From: Leptospira venezuelensis
Lineage (GTDB): Bacteria; Spirochaetota; Leptospiria; Leptospirales; Leptospiraceae
Assembly: GCF_002150035.1 (NCBI RefSeq)
Contig: NZ_NETS01000007.1
Location: 248,001-312,000, forward strand
Direction: 5' to 3'
DNA: 64,000 nt
This document shows, piece after piece, positions 1 to 11,661 of this stretch. The translations under genes and the position numbers were made by a program. Numbering within the stretch: position 1 is the first letter of the stretch; every line of letters begins with the position of its first letter. The notes under the pieces were generated by a model. The model did not search any database. It saw nothing but the letters and a program-made list of their open reading frames with translations, and was not told where the DNA came from.

Positions 1-1183
1 GACCTGCAGGAGTTAGATAACCTGGTCCAATATGAAATTGATAAAAAATAAAATCGTTCAATACTGCTGCGAAGAAGATTCCTAAGCCGAGTAACATTAG
101 TTTTGCGCCTTGTAAACCTTTGAATATCGCGATCGTCAACATTATCATGCCATAAATTCCTGAGAATACGATCAGTGCTTGGTAATAAGGGAGAGTATAA
201 CTGAAAAGGGCAGGAGGAAGCACTATAATGGAAAGGCATGGAGGAATGGATAAGGTAAAAATGACAATCATGGAGGTCTTTCTGAACTGAGCAGGATACA
301 AAGTTCTCATAAACATTGCCATAAATGGTACGCCTAAATAGAAGGAGAGATATTCTATTCTGACCATGATATTCCAAGGAGCATCCCTGAGAACTTCTCC
401 TATAAATCTATCTCCGCTGAAAAATACTCTAGAAGTGATCGCAAGACAGGTAAGGGAGAACCAAAGAATCTCCATTTCCTTTTTACGGAATAGAAAAAGA
501 CCCATATGATACAAGCCCATGATGAGTAACGCTCCACCCAAAAATGCACTCGTCATTCTGTTCCTGTCTCTTGCTGCAAAAATTTGAGAAGAGTCTCCAA
601 GCAAGATCGGCATTTGAAAGCCGCCGTTCCGGTGGTAGTGATTCGAAATATGCATCACTATATCCACCTGTTTGGAATGAGAAACAGAACTTGTTTGGGC
701 AAGATACTCCGGCTTTTCTTCTTCAGGAGAAGGACCTGGATGTCCATTATAAGCGACTAACTTACCATTCCAGTATAAGGAATATGCAGAACCTTGTCCG
801 TCGTCGATTCGAATCGCAAGATCGGGAGTATGTTCAGGTAGATATAATCTTAGATGATAGGTGATGTATCCAATGGCAGGTAAAGGCTCTCCTTTTAAAA
901 GATGACCGTTCCAAACACCAGGAACAGGAATAAATCCACTCGGATCTGAGACAAGATCGTCTTCGAAACTTTTAGGAGGAATGAGTTCCTTCCAATAGTA
1001 TCTCCAGTCTCCGTTTAATTCTACCGTCCCGTCTTTTTCAAAATCCCAATTGCTTAGATCTAATATTCCATTTTCTGCTTTAGGTCTTTCTTTACCTTTT
1101 GCTTGGGCACAAGCGGAGAAGGATAAAAAACAAAGTAGAATTCCTAAAATGAAAAAGCGAGTTGTACGACCTGAATCACTCAT
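1..1183 (-). CDS. 7TM-DISM sensor protein, N-terminal part (runs off the window)
   Basis: Reading the minus strand from the ATG at 1183 gives an open frame of 394 codons to the window edge, so the C-terminus is missing. The protein starts with a hydrophobic signal ending LSFSAC, a likely lipobox. An extracellular jelly-roll-like region of about 200 residues follows (WDFEKDGTVELNGDWRYYW, VPGVWNG, LYLPEH), as in 7TMR-DISM extracellular domains. Then come several hydrophobic helices (AFLGGALLIMGLYHMGLFLF and later ones), matching the 7TM-DISM membrane module. In leptospires this module is usually followed by a cyclase, GGDEF, SpoIIE or kinase output domain, which cannot be seen here. No good Shine-Dalgarno precedes the ATG, and TTG at 1198 is an alternative start. 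The family call is fairly sure; the output is unknown. Confidence 0.8.
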   Translation of the reverse strand, partial: MSDSGRTTRFFILGILLCFLSFSACAQAKGKERPKAENGILDLSNWDFEKDGTVELNGDWRYYWKELIPPKSFEDDLVSDPSGFIPVPGVWNGHLLKGEPLPAIGYITYHLRLYLPEHTPDLAIRIDDGQGSAYSLYWNGKLVAYNGHPGPSPEEEKPEYLAQTSSVSHSKQVDIVMHISNHYHRNGGFQMPILLGDSSQIFAARDRNRMTSAFLGGALLIMGLYHMGLFLFRKKEMEILWFSLTCLAITSRVFFSGDRFIGEVLRDAPWNIMVRIEYLSFYLGVPFMAMFMRTLYPAQFRKTSMIVIFTLSIPPCLSIIVLPPALFSYTLPYYQALIVFSGIYGMIMLTIAIFKGLQGAKLMLLGLGIFFAAVLNDFIFYQFHIGPGYLTPAG

Positions 1184-1371
1184 ATGCGTAGGAATCAATA
1201 GGGGAGAAAAAACCTGTTCCAGCGAGCATTTTTTATAATTCGGTCGATTCTTCTGAAATTATTTCACAGAAGAATGTTCGTATCGCTCATTCGAGTAGTG
1301 AGAAAGTTAAATCGCTTTTCTAAGAAGATTTTTGAAAATTCTCGCGGAATCAATGTTCCGGATAAAAAAAC

Positions 1372-1400
1372 TGGACATCAGCGACTGGTCATATTATAAT
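1372..1400 (+). promoter_or_regulatory. Sigma70-type promoter of the toxin-antitoxin module
   Basis: TGGACA at 1372-1377 (5 of 6 to TTGACA) and a perfect TATAAT at 1395-1400 are separated by exactly 17 bp. Transcription would start near 1407, only about three bases before the ATG at 1410, and no Shine-Dalgarno lies in between. This supports 1410 as the antitoxin start and suggests a leaderless or nearly leaderless message. The longer reading frame from 1332 would run through the promoter. Confidence 0.7.
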
Positions 1401-1409
1401 TTTGCCAGT

Positions 1410-1640
1410 ATGCAACTCTCCGCTGCTGAATTCAAAACCAAATGCCTGAGTTTAATGGATAGAGTCCAAGAAACCCAGGAAGAAGTGATCATCACTAAAC
1501 ACGGGAAACCTGTGGCCAAACTAGTAACTATCAAAGATAGTACTGCGGCTCGCTTATTCGGTTACCTAAAAGGACGGATCCAAGAGAATGAGGATATTGT
1601 TCCTAGTTTAGGATTACGTTGGGACGCAGATTCAAAATAG
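1410..1640 (+). CDS. Phd/YefM-type antitoxin
   Basis: This 76-residue protein begins MQLSAAEFKTKCLSLMDRV and contains EEVIITKHGKPVAKLV, the typical N-terminal fold of Phd/YefM antitoxins that binds operator DNA. The C-terminal part (about residues 50-76) would wrap the toxin. The frame stays open back to 1332, but the promoter at 1372-1400 and normal family length favour the ATG at 1410. Its TAG stop (1638-1640) is directly followed by the ATG of the PIN toxin, so the two are translationally coupled. The pair is expected to repress its own promoter. Family call is sure; partner assignment rests on adjacency. Confidence 0.85.
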   Translation: MQLSAAEFKTKCLSLMDRVQETQEEVIITKHGKPVAKLVTIKDSTAARLFGYLKGRIQENEDIVPSLGLRWDADSK

Positions 1641-2051
1641 ATGATCGTTCTAGATACTCATGCTTGGATTTGGCTTATGGAAGGGGATCCTAAAATGGAA
1701 AAAGAACCCCTTCTTCGGAAATTATATAGGCTTATTCCAAACAGAGGTATTTTTATTTCGGAAATATCCGGTTGGGAAGTGGGGATGCTCGTTGCCAAAA
1801 AAAGGATACAGATCTCTGGGACCTTGAATCGATGGCTGCAGGATGCCTATCAAGCTCCAGGAATTCAACCTTATCGTTTAACTCCTGAGGTAATTGTAGA
1901 GAGTATAAATTTACCAGATTCCTTTCATGGTGATCCGGCAGATAGAATCATTGTGGCAACTGCGAGAGTTTTAAATGCAGAACTTGTTACTAAGGATAAA
2001 GAAATCATTAAATACGGTAAAAAAGGAAACCTAAAGGTGATCTCTATATAA
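1641..2051 (+). CDS. VapC-like PIN-domain toxin
   Basis: A 136-residue PIN-domain protein, normal length for VapC. Acidic residues expected to bind Mg2+ are visible: Asp5 (VLDTHAW), Glu41 or Glu46 (ISEISGWEVGML), Asp98/Asp101 (HGDPADRIIVATA) and Asp119 (LVTKDKEI). PIN toxins cut RNA, often tRNA or 23S rRNA; the target here cannot be told. It follows the Phd-type antitoxin with no gap. Phd-family antitoxins paired with PIN toxins are common, although Doc is the classical Phd partner. The gene looks intact. Confidence 0.88.
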   Translation: MIVLDTHAWIWLMEGDPKMEKEPLLRKLYRLIPNRGIFISEISGWEVGMLVAKKRIQISGTLNRWLQDAYQAPGIQPYRLTPEVIVESINLPDSFHGDPADRIIVATARVLNAELVTKDKEIIKYGKKGNLKVISI

Positions 2052-2095
2052 GAGTATCTAAAATTTCGTTTCAAGAATCGAATGAGTTTTTTAAA

Positions 2096-2455
2096 TCAAA
2101 ACAAATCTTTAATCGCTTTCCAAAGTTTGGCGTATTCTTTCTTTCTCTCGTCTTTATCTTTTAATTTTAATAATGTTTTTTGAAATCCGTTTGTGCCTGT
2201 GATCTTGACCCGATTTTCATTTAGGACTTCTACTTCGTAAAAAACTTCGTCAACTTTATAAGAAAAATTCAGTGTGCTTGTGGATTTCATGGGATATTCT
2301 TTATCTTCTAATACTGCCTTCCCATTTCTGAAATCTAGATATACACATTGTGTGTTTTTGAGCATAGGCTCACAGAATTTTCCCGCAGGAGGTGGAACAG
2401 GTTTTACTCCACATCCCACAAATATTAAAAGTATAATAGAGAAAAAATATTTCAT
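2096..2455 (-). CDS. Hypothetical small lipoprotein
   Basis: A 119-residue protein with a hydrophobic leader and a lipobox-like IFVGCG, so Cys15 is the probable lipidated residue. The mature part is small, Lys-rich and likely periplasmic. It reads KPVPPPAGKFCEP followed by a beta-rich stretch (VYLDFRNGKAVLEDKEYPMK, FYEVEVLNENRVKITG). A GAGG ribosome site lies about nine bases before the ATG. It starts four bases after the stop of the TPR-like gene at 2460, so the two form an operon. I recognise no family. Confidence 0.7.
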   Translation of the reverse strand: MKYFFSIILLIFVGCGVKPVPPPAGKFCEPMLKNTQCVYLDFRNGKAVLEDKEYPMKSTSTLNFSYKVDEVFYEVEVLNENRVKITGTNGFQKTLLKLKDKDERKKEYAKLWKAIKDLF

Positions 2456-2459
2456 TTTC

Positions 2460-3452
2460 TTAATCCTCTACCGGAAGTTTTGTTTTCAGAGTTTGGTTTT
2501 TGGAAAGTATCTCTCTTGCGAGATTTAATACTTCTTCTTTTCTATCTCCCGAATTTGGATAATATTCTTCTAATAGTACGATTGCTTTTGGCGAAAGATT
2601 TTGGTAATAGAAGATCCGCGCTTCTAAAATTTTTGAACTTCCGGTTAAAAAGTCCTCATTTATATTTTTGACCCTTCTTAAATAATTTAAGGAAGAAACA
2701 TACTGCCCTGCTCGAAATTCAGACAATGCGATCAAAAAGTCGGATTCCCTCGCAGAAAGAAGTAATGAACCTGAGATATCTTGTTGGGAGAGTATCTTTT
2801 TCAAAAATTCCGTATTTCCGGAAAGAGAACTTCCTACCAAACAGGTCCAAGCATAACCAGATTTCAATTCGGGGCTTAATTTTTCAGGCTCAATGGATAT
2901 CAGAAGTTTATTCAATGCGGATCGACTTAGTTTTTGTCGGATGGATTCTCCAAAGGCAATCAGATAACGATTGTCAGTCGATTCTAAGAATTCAGGATCG
3001 ATTGCTTGCGCCCTAAGTGCTTGTCTGTAAGAATCTTCTACAAGAGGAAGATAAGAGCTATCTTGTTCTAAGAACTCTTGGAAACCAGTGTATGCAATCT
3101 TAGAAAGAGTGACCGAATCGAATCTAAAACCTAATAGTAAGAATTCATAATATCCAGAAAGGGCCGCATAATGGTAAGAGATCCCTTCTTTTGGGTTAGA
3201 AGTCACAAAATCTTTTGCGGTAGACTTAAACTCTTTGATCTCTCCCTCTTTGGGCTCACCTTTTACGATCCCTTCTTGGAGTAGTTTTCTTTCTTTTTCG
3301 AGAAGTAGACGTCTGTCTCCGGCAAATAGGTTTTTAATATCTTGCCTGAAAAAAAATGCGATCCCCGCCAAACCTAGCAGGATCAAAAAGAACACTAACG
3401 GCTTGTAATTCGCTTTTTTTCTGTAACTTCTGTGGTTGGCTTGGTAGAGCAT
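2460..3452 (-). CDS. Hypothetical membrane-anchored helical-repeat protein
   Basis: A 330-residue protein. A basic N-terminus (YRKKANYKP) is followed by one membrane helix (LVFFLILLGLAGIAFFF, about residues 19-35) and then a long, mostly helical soluble part. Spaced segments such as SYHYAALSGYYEFLLLGFRF, LIALSEFRAGQYVSSLNYLR and ARIFYYQNLSPKAIVLLEEY look like degenerate TPR-type helical pairs. This fits a single-pass protein facing the periplasm with a binding scaffold. It sits directly upstream of the small lipoprotein gene. No catalytic motif is visible and no function can be assigned. Confidence 0.75.
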   Translation of the reverse strand: MLYQANHRSYRKKANYKPLVFFLILLGLAGIAFFFRQDIKNLFAGDRRLLLEKERKLLQEGIVKGEPKEGEIKEFKSTAKDFVTSNPKEGISYHYAALSGYYEFLLLGFRFDSVTLSKIAYTGFQEFLEQDSSYLPLVEDSYRQALRAQAIDPEFLESTDNRYLIAFGESIRQKLSRSALNKLLISIEPEKLSPELKSGYAWTCLVGSSLSGNTEFLKKILSQQDISGSLLLSARESDFLIALSEFRAGQYVSSLNYLRRVKNINEDFLTGSSKILEARIFYYQNLSPKAIVLLEEYYPNSGDRKEEVLNLAREILSKNQTLKTKLPVED

Positions 3453-3558
3453 GTATAAAGTCAGATTCTAAAAAAAGCCTGGACCTTTCACTTATTTTTT
3501 GGGGTTGGAATTGCTACTCTAGCTTGACTCTCCGACCCCTCCTGGATTCCGTGTAAAT

Positions 3559-3750
3559 ATGCCTTATAATTATGATTTTGACGAGGATTACGAAACAGAG
3601 GGTGACGAGGATTACCTCGACGAGGACGCAGTAACTTTTGTATGCGAGGATTGTGATCATCGTTGGGAAGATGATGCAGACGGATCTTTTGACGGCCCAG
3701 AAAATCATATCTGCTCCATGTGTGGCTCTTCAAACGTAATCGAACTTTAA
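3559..3750 (+). CDS. Small acidic zinc-ribbon protein
   Basis: A 63-residue protein in two halves. Residues 1-25 are strongly acidic (YDFDEDYETEGDEDYLDED). Residues 27-63 hold two CxxC pairs (FVCEDCDHRW and HICSMCGSSNV) about 20 residues apart, as in zinc ribbons. It probably binds one zinc ion and acts as an adaptor or nucleic-acid-associated protein. The Shine-Dalgarno is weak. Conserved small zinc ribbons of this size exist in many bacteria, but I cannot name a function. Confidence 0.75.
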   Translation: MPYNYDFDEDYETEGDEDYLDEDAVTFVCEDCDHRWEDDADGSFDGPENHICSMCGSSNVIEL

Positions 3751-3755
3751 TCTTT

Positions 3756-4322
3756 TTGCGGTCCGGCTTTTTTCCCAAAGCATCATTTCGGGCCGCTTTC
3801 CTAACACTTACTGTAATATATTTATTTTCGAATTCTATTCATTCAGTTGATTTTGATCAAGTATATGAATATTATAAAAAAGGAAACTACGATACATTAG
3901 TAAAAGTTTCCAGATCTGGTCTTAGGTCCGGTGAATTGGATTATAAGATCCTTTTGTTATATGTAGCTTCTGAATCCAGTTTGGAAGAAATAGATAAAAC
4001 TCTTTTAAGTATTTATTCCAGATCTAAGGAACAGCCTTCAATTTTTTATAATTCTGTTTTTTTATTTTTAGAACGTGCATTGGTTTTAGAGTCGTACGAA
4101 TCAGGCGCTCGTTGGGGAAAAATTTTCCTAACCAAAGGGGAGTCCTCCGTTCGATATTCCGAAGGTGTTTACACATACGCCTGCATATTGTATTCTTCTC
4201 AGGAATATGAGGCGGCAAGTTCTGTTTTAGCTAGGCTCAAATCGGTTCCCTCCGATTCTAAATTGGGAAAACGGATCCGGATTTTGGAAATAGGTCTGGA
4301 AAAGAGAAAAGAGGAAAAATGA
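3756..4322 (+). CDS. Hypothetical exported TPR-like protein
   Basis: The frame is open from GTG 3720, which would overlap the preceding gene, but a TTG at 3756 gives a better N-terminus: a basic start, a hydrophobic stretch (AAFLTLTVIYLF) and a cleavage-like SNSIHS. The mature protein of about 160 residues begins VDFDQVYEYYKKGNYDTLVK, like a TPR motif, and has more helix pairs (YTYACILYSSQEYEAASSVL). It overlaps rsmD by four bases (ATGA), so the two are translated together. The start is uncertain and no function can be given. Confidence 0.65.
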   Translation: MRSGFFPKASFRAAFLTLTVIYLFSNSIHSVDFDQVYEYYKKGNYDTLVKVSRSGLRSGELDYKILLLYVASESSLEEIDKTLLSIYSRSKEQPSIFYNSVFLFLERALVLESYESGARWGKIFLTKGESSVRYSEGVYTYACILYSSQEYEAASSVLARLKSVPSDSKLGKRIRILEIGLEKRKEEK

Positions 4323-4903
4323 AACCTGGAAAAAAATCAAAGGGTTTAAGGATCCAAACCGGGGAATTGAAAGGGAGATTGATCCCTTCTCCAGTTAGTC
4401 CTGAGGGTAAAAGTAATTTTACTCCTGCGATCATTAAGAAATCATTATTTGATATCATTGAATCTTTGCAGCTTCAAGGTCGTTTGAATTTAGAAGATGC
4501 TGCGTTTGTGGATCTATTTGCGGGTTCTGGCCAAATGGGGATCGAATCCTTGAGTAGAGGTTTTGCGAGAGCAGTGTTTTTGGAGCTTGCCTGGGACAGA
4601 TTCGAAAGCTTGAAAGGTGTTTTGGATAAATTAGGAAAACCTCATTTAGTTTTACGTAAAGACGCTTTCAGATTCCATTCTGGATTCGATATTCCTGAAA
4701 AAACAAAGGTGTATTTTATGGATCCTCCTTATTCTTTCTGGGATAAGAAGACTGAAAAATTGAAAAACGTAGTAGAAGAGATTGCCCAAAATGAGCCAGG
4801 TGTAGCGGCAATTATTGTTCAGTCTCCACTTCCTTTGAACTGGGAAGGATTTACTCCTCGTTCCTTTGGAAGGAATACTTTGAATGTCAGAGTTCTGGCT
4901 TAA
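4319..4903 (+). CDS. rsmD: 16S rRNA (guanine(966)-N(2))-methyltransferase RsmD
   Basis: A 194-residue class I methyltransferase that would methylate G966 of 16S rRNA using S-adenosylmethionine. The N-terminus has the RsmD pattern (GELKGRLIPSP, then FTPAIIKKSLFDII). The SAM loop DLFAGSGQMGIESLSRG lies near residue 62, and the N2-methylating catalytic motif MDPPY near residue 135. Length is normal for the family. It overlaps the preceding hypothetical gene by four bases and the following membrane transferase by 20 bases. Confidence 0.92.
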   Translation: MKPGKKSKGLRIQTGELKGRLIPSPVSPEGKSNFTPAIIKKSLFDIIESLQLQGRLNLEDAAFVDLFAGSGQMGIESLSRGFARAVFLELAWDRFESLKGVLDKLGKPHLVLRKDAFRFHSGFDIPEKTKVYFMDPPYSFWDKKTEKLKNVVEEIAQNEPGVAAIIVQSPLPLNWEGFTPRSFGRNTLNVRVLA

Positions 4904-7145
4904 ACTTAAGAACCTAATCAAATCAGAATATTACTCCGGAAATCCTTGGATCCATTCCGGAGTTTTTGTGTTTATTCTTACCCTTCTTTGTCTGCTCACC
5001 AATACGTCTTTGCACGTTATGGGCGTGGATATTAGCGAATTTATTTCTCTTTTTTATGGGCTTATTCCTTTATTGCTGAAAGACTTGGGTGGAGTATTTG
5101 CTTCTTCCTTTGCTTTTTTTGTTGGGATATCGATCATATTCTTAGGTCCGGATTTTTCTGAATGGAAAAAAGAAAAGAAAATTAGAATATATAAGATTTA
5201 TCTAATTCTATTTTTAGTTTTGTTTCTTTTGTTTTGTGGATCTGTTTCTGAATACCCACAAGTATATGGAGAATTTTTCTATTATAGACATTCTTGGATG
5301 GTCGGATTTCTATATTTTATTACGGATCATTTTTCTCCCTTCTTCTTCAAAATTACTCTTTTTTTATTTTTAGCTATCCAGGTCGCTCGAACGGGATTTT
5401 CTTTTTGGAAATCTAAATCTTACGAATCGTTAGTTCGGTATTCTGTTTTTATAATATTATTTTATTCTTTTCATCTTTTGGGATCTGCTTGGGGAATTTT
5501 AGTCGCCTCGGCATTTTATTCCTTTGACATTCAGTTTTCTCGTTCTAAGAAAGATTTGGCCTTTGTTACAATTGCACTTTTGGGTTTTGGATTTTCTTTT
5601 TTTACCGGAATTCAAGAAAAGAGGGATGTATCTAAAGAAGCGGTAACGAATTCTTCCAATACGAATATACTTATCATTTCTGCCGATAGTATTCGCCAAG
5701 ACCAGTTGGGATTTGTAAGAGGAGAGAAAGATAAAACTCCGAATATAGATCAGCTTGCTTCTGAATCACTTGTGTTTTTGGATCATCATTCTACGATTCC
5801 TAGGACATTTCCTTCTTGGGCGGACTTTCTAACCGGAAAATATTCTTTTGAACATGGTATCCAGGATATGTTCCCAGATAAAGAAGATCGTTCTAAGTTG
5901 GGAAATTCTGTTGCTACACTTCCGGGTATTTTAGGAAAAACACATAGAACTTACGTAGTTTCTTCTTTTGCAGGAGATATTTTTCCAAGAGCGAATTGGG
6001 GATTTCAAAATGTAGATGCTCCCAATTTTAGCGCCGAAACTTTGACCCAACAAAGAACAATTGAGTCTCAGGTATTTTTTCTGCCTGTTTTGACAGGGAC
6101 TTTTTTGGGAGGAGGTGAGTATCTTTCTTCTATCAGATCTCTTCCAAGTCTTGGGGATGATTCCCGCATTCTCCCGGATCTATTCTCTGTGTTCGATAAA
6201 AAGGATCGTCCTTTTTTTACTCTGTATTTTTCTTCTGTAACTCATTTCCCTTATAGTCCTCCTTATCCTTTTTATAAAAATACTGATCCGAACTATTACG
6301 GACCTTCTAAATATTTTCGTTTTGTGGATCCGAGTAATTCGGAGAAACCTGATAAAAAAGAACAGGAACAGATCCGATCTATTTATTCTGCTTCATTAAC
6401 TGCTTTTGATTTTTCCGTCGGGAAAATTTTGGAAGAGTTAAAAAGAAGAAGGTTATACGACGATACACTCATCATTCTCACCTCGGATCATGGAGAGTCC
6501 TTGTTTGAAGAGGATCATAGCCATGGTCACGGAGAACATTTGAGAGGGGAGGGCGTAACAAAAATTCCGCTTATTATCAAATTCCCTAAATCTTTTGCAA
6601 GAAGAGAAGTCCGTAATTTTAAGGGGATTACAAGTTCAGTGGATGTATTCCCTACAATCTTGTCCGTTGTTGGAATTCCTAGAACCCCCGAATTTTCTCT
6701 CAGAGGTCGAGATCTAACCAAACTTCCCAAAGCGGACACTTGGGCAGAGGACCGATCTGTGTATTCTGAGACCGGGATTTGGTTTTCGGACCGAGGAGAT
6801 CATTTTTTCCAGAAGGATAGGATCCATTATCCGAATATTCTCGAACTTCATACAATCGATCCGGATGACGGAAATAGTGTAACTGTCTCAGATCCTTATG
6901 CAAAAGAGACTGTTCTTTTTTCCAAACACAGAATGCTCCAAACTCGGACTAAAAAACTGATCTATGTGCCAAGCCCCAGCGGGGTTTTGTATACCTGTTA
7001 TGATAGGATTTCCGACCCATGGAATACAAAACCACTTCCTGCTTCTTATTGTGGTGATTTACAGCGTCAGTTGGAGCTCCTACTGATAGGTTCAGGGAAA
7101 TGGAAGAAGGCGGGAGACTATTTCTTGCCAAAATCAGAACTTTGA
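4884..7145 (+). CDS. Membrane sulfatase-fold protein, probably a phospho-group transferase
   Basis: A 753-residue protein. Several hydrophobic helices fill residues 20-240, and an alkaline-phosphatase-superfamily (sulfatase-type) domain starts about residue 260 (NILIISADSIRQDQLG). Metal-binding residues are visible: Asp268, and Asp535-His536 in LTSDHGES. The position of the formylglycine cysteine in true sulfatases (CxPSR...LTG) reads TFPSWADFLTG here, giving Thr308. Threonine is the nucleophile in LtaS- and EptA-type enzymes, so transfer of a phosphoethanolamine or phosphoglycerol group to an envelope lipid or glycan is more likely than sulfate removal. Start ATG 4884 overlaps rsmD by 20 bases. 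The substrate is not known. Confidence 0.8.
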   Translation: MSEFWLKLKNLIKSEYYSGNPWIHSGVFVFILTLLCLLTNTSLHVMGVDISEFISLFYGLIPLLLKDLGGVFASSFAFFVGISIIFLGPDFSEWKKEKKIRIYKIYLILFLVLFLLFCGSVSEYPQVYGEFFYYRHSWMVGFLYFITDHFSPFFFKITLFLFLAIQVARTGFSFWKSKSYESLVRYSVFIILFYSFHLLGSAWGILVASAFYSFDIQFSRSKKDLAFVTIALLGFGFSFFTGIQEKRDVSKEAVTNSSNTNILIISADSIRQDQLGFVRGEKDKTPNIDQLASESLVFLDHHSTIPRTFPSWADFLTGKYSFEHGIQDMFPDKEDRSKLGNSVATLPGILGKTHRTYVVSSFAGDIFPRANWGFQNVDAPNFSAETLTQQRTIESQVFFLPVLTGTFLGGGEYLSSIRSLPSLGDDSRILPDLFSVFDKKDRPFFTLYFSSVTHFPYSPPYPFYKNTDPNYYGPSKYFRFVDPSNSEKPDKKEQEQIRSIYSASLTAFDFSVGKILEELKRRRLYDDTLIILTSDHGESLFEEDHSHGHGEHLRGEGVTKIPLIIKFPKSFARREVRNFKGITSSVDVFPTILSVVGIPRTPEFSLRGRDLTKLPKADTWAEDRSVYSETGIWFSDRGDHFFQKDRIHYPNILELHTIDPDDGNSVTVSDPYAKETVLFSKHRMLQTRTKKLIYVPSPSGVLYTCYDRISDPWNTKPLPASYCGDLQRQLELLLIGSGKWKKAGDYFLPKSEL

Positions 7146-7215
7146 TCGAACTGTTTTTTCTTTCTTGTTCGGAAAGACTTGAAGTACAGGCTAGAATAAA
7201 AATGCTGGAAATAAT

Positions 7216-10527
<3,312 letters not shown>

Positions 10528-10535
10528 GAATTAAA

Positions 10536-10934
10536 TTATTCTAAACTTCCTCCTAGGTTAGAACAGTCTGTTTCGGCAGAGCTGAGATCCCAAGGAGTGG
10601 AGCCGGTTGCTAAATAGATTTTTTTGACACTACTCCCTCTTACATAGCAGGTCGTAATTCTAGTTTTGGGACATCTTTCCATCTGGCTTGAGTTAGGAAG
10701 ATATAAAGCACAAAGTCTTTTTATAGAAGTAATTTCTACTGAAGAAAATTCGGTGCAACTAGATGACTCGGGGTTGTCGCATGCTGTTGTATCGGAAGCA
10801 AAATCTATAATGGGGTTAGGCTCTATGCTGCAACATCCGGGAGAATCATTGGGAAAAGGAGCAGATAAATACAAAGCAAATATCAGTAATAGCAAGATTG
10901 GAAATAGGATTTTAAAAGAAGTTCTATTTTTCAT
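10536..10934 (-). CDS. Hypothetical cysteine-rich exported protein
   Basis: A 132-residue protein with an N-terminal hydrophobic segment (FKILFPILLLLIFALYL) serving as a signal or anchor, then a Cys-rich domain with about eight cysteines (SPGCCS, TACDNPESSSCTEF, RLCALY, ERCPKTRITTCYV, ETDCSNLGG). Its end, KIYLATGSTPWDLSSAETDC, resembles the end of the upstream neighbour (RLKYYYGSSWNATDATEHC). The two look like diverged tandem paralogues. The start overlaps the neighbour's stop by four bases. Its stop faces the carB stop eight bases away. The family is not recognised. Confidence 0.6.
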   Translation of the reverse strand: MKNRTSFKILFPILLLLIFALYLSAPFPNDSPGCCSIEPNPIIDFASDTTACDNPESSSCTEFSSVEITSIKRLCALYLPNSSQMERCPKTRITTCYVRGSSVKKIYLATGSTPWDLSSAETDCSNLGGSLE

Positions 10935-11353
10935 AAATTAGAATACAATCCCTTTAAGTCTGTTTGGCAATGCTCGGTTGCATCTGTTGCGTTCCATGAA
11001 CTTCCATAATAATATTTTAATCTAAAAAGAGAAGTTTCCTTAAGCAAAGAGCATTCGGCAGATTTTCCGGATAAATCGCAGCTTATATTTCGTTTGTAAA
11101 TACCTCCTTGAGAATCACAGATATTAATATGAAGGGTTTCCTGAGTTGCATTCTTAAAATCTATACAATCATTTTGTAATTCACAGGATCCTGAGAATGG
11201 TGGAGTTTGGACAAGGAGTAAATATATCAATGCTCTTTCATCTTGACTTGTTACCTTTCCTCCGCAAGGAATAGGGCATTTACAATCATTCATAAAGAAT
11301 GATATGAATAAAAAGGTCGCGGCCTTGAGAAGAGTTCTTTTTTTCTTAATCAT
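10931..11353 (-). CDS. Hypothetical cysteine-rich lipoprotein-like protein
   Basis: A 140-residue protein with a basic start and hydrophobic leader (LLKAATFLFISFFMNDCKC) that may end in a loose spirochaetal lipobox. The rest carries many cysteines (CPIPCGG, GSCELQNDC, NICDSQGG, NISCDLSGKSAEC, TEHCQTDL), probably disulfide-bonded outside the cytoplasm. Its C-terminal pattern of aromatic residues, GS, W, then a cysteine matches the downstream gene at 10536, with which it overlaps by four bases. They are probably co-translated paralogues. No function can be assigned. Confidence 0.6.
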   Translation of the reverse strand: MIKKKRTLLKAATFLFISFFMNDCKCPIPCGGKVTSQDERALIYLLLVQTPPFSGSCELQNDCIDFKNATQETLHINICDSQGGIYKRNISCDLSGKSAECSLLKETSLFRLKYYYGSSWNATDATEHCQTDLKGLYSNL

Positions 11354-11661
11354 AATTCTCGAAAATGCAATATTAACGTTAGTCGCTCATGATCCGGAGC
11401 CAAGCAGTTTTTCTGAAGATCTTTTATTTTCATGAATCTGTAATAGGATCTCTAAGTTTGTTTTATACAAATTGGATATTGCTGCCAGGACTTACTAAAG
11501 ATTGTTGCCATTACCCGCGGCAGCGATGCGAGTGGAGCCGCCCAATCTTTTCCCATTTTTATCAATTTCAGTCAGACTGATATTATTTGTCAATAATGAG
11601 TCTCAAAATCAATTTGACAATTTTTGACTAAAAAATGAAGCTTCGAGTAAAGAGGACAATA
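11354..11661 (+). other. 308-bp intergenic stretch without a convincing gene
   Basis: This stretch separates the minus-strand Cys-rich pair from the small plus-strand gene at 11662. It is AT-rich apart from a short GC patch at about 11510-11548 (CCCGCGGCAGCGATGCGAG), which may be a decayed repeat. A TTGACA hexamer at 11614-11619 has no well-spaced -10 partner. A 63-codon frame at 11389 has no ribosome site or recognisable protein and was not called. Confidence 0.5.

Noticed and set aside
544..864. 106-residue plus-strand frame
   Set aside because: It lies antisense within the 7TM-DISM gene, which gives a continuous, clearly domain-like protein on the minus strand.
1332..1409. Extended N-terminus of the antitoxin from 1332
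   Set aside because: It would overlie a near-consensus promoter and adds residues not seen in Phd-type proteins.
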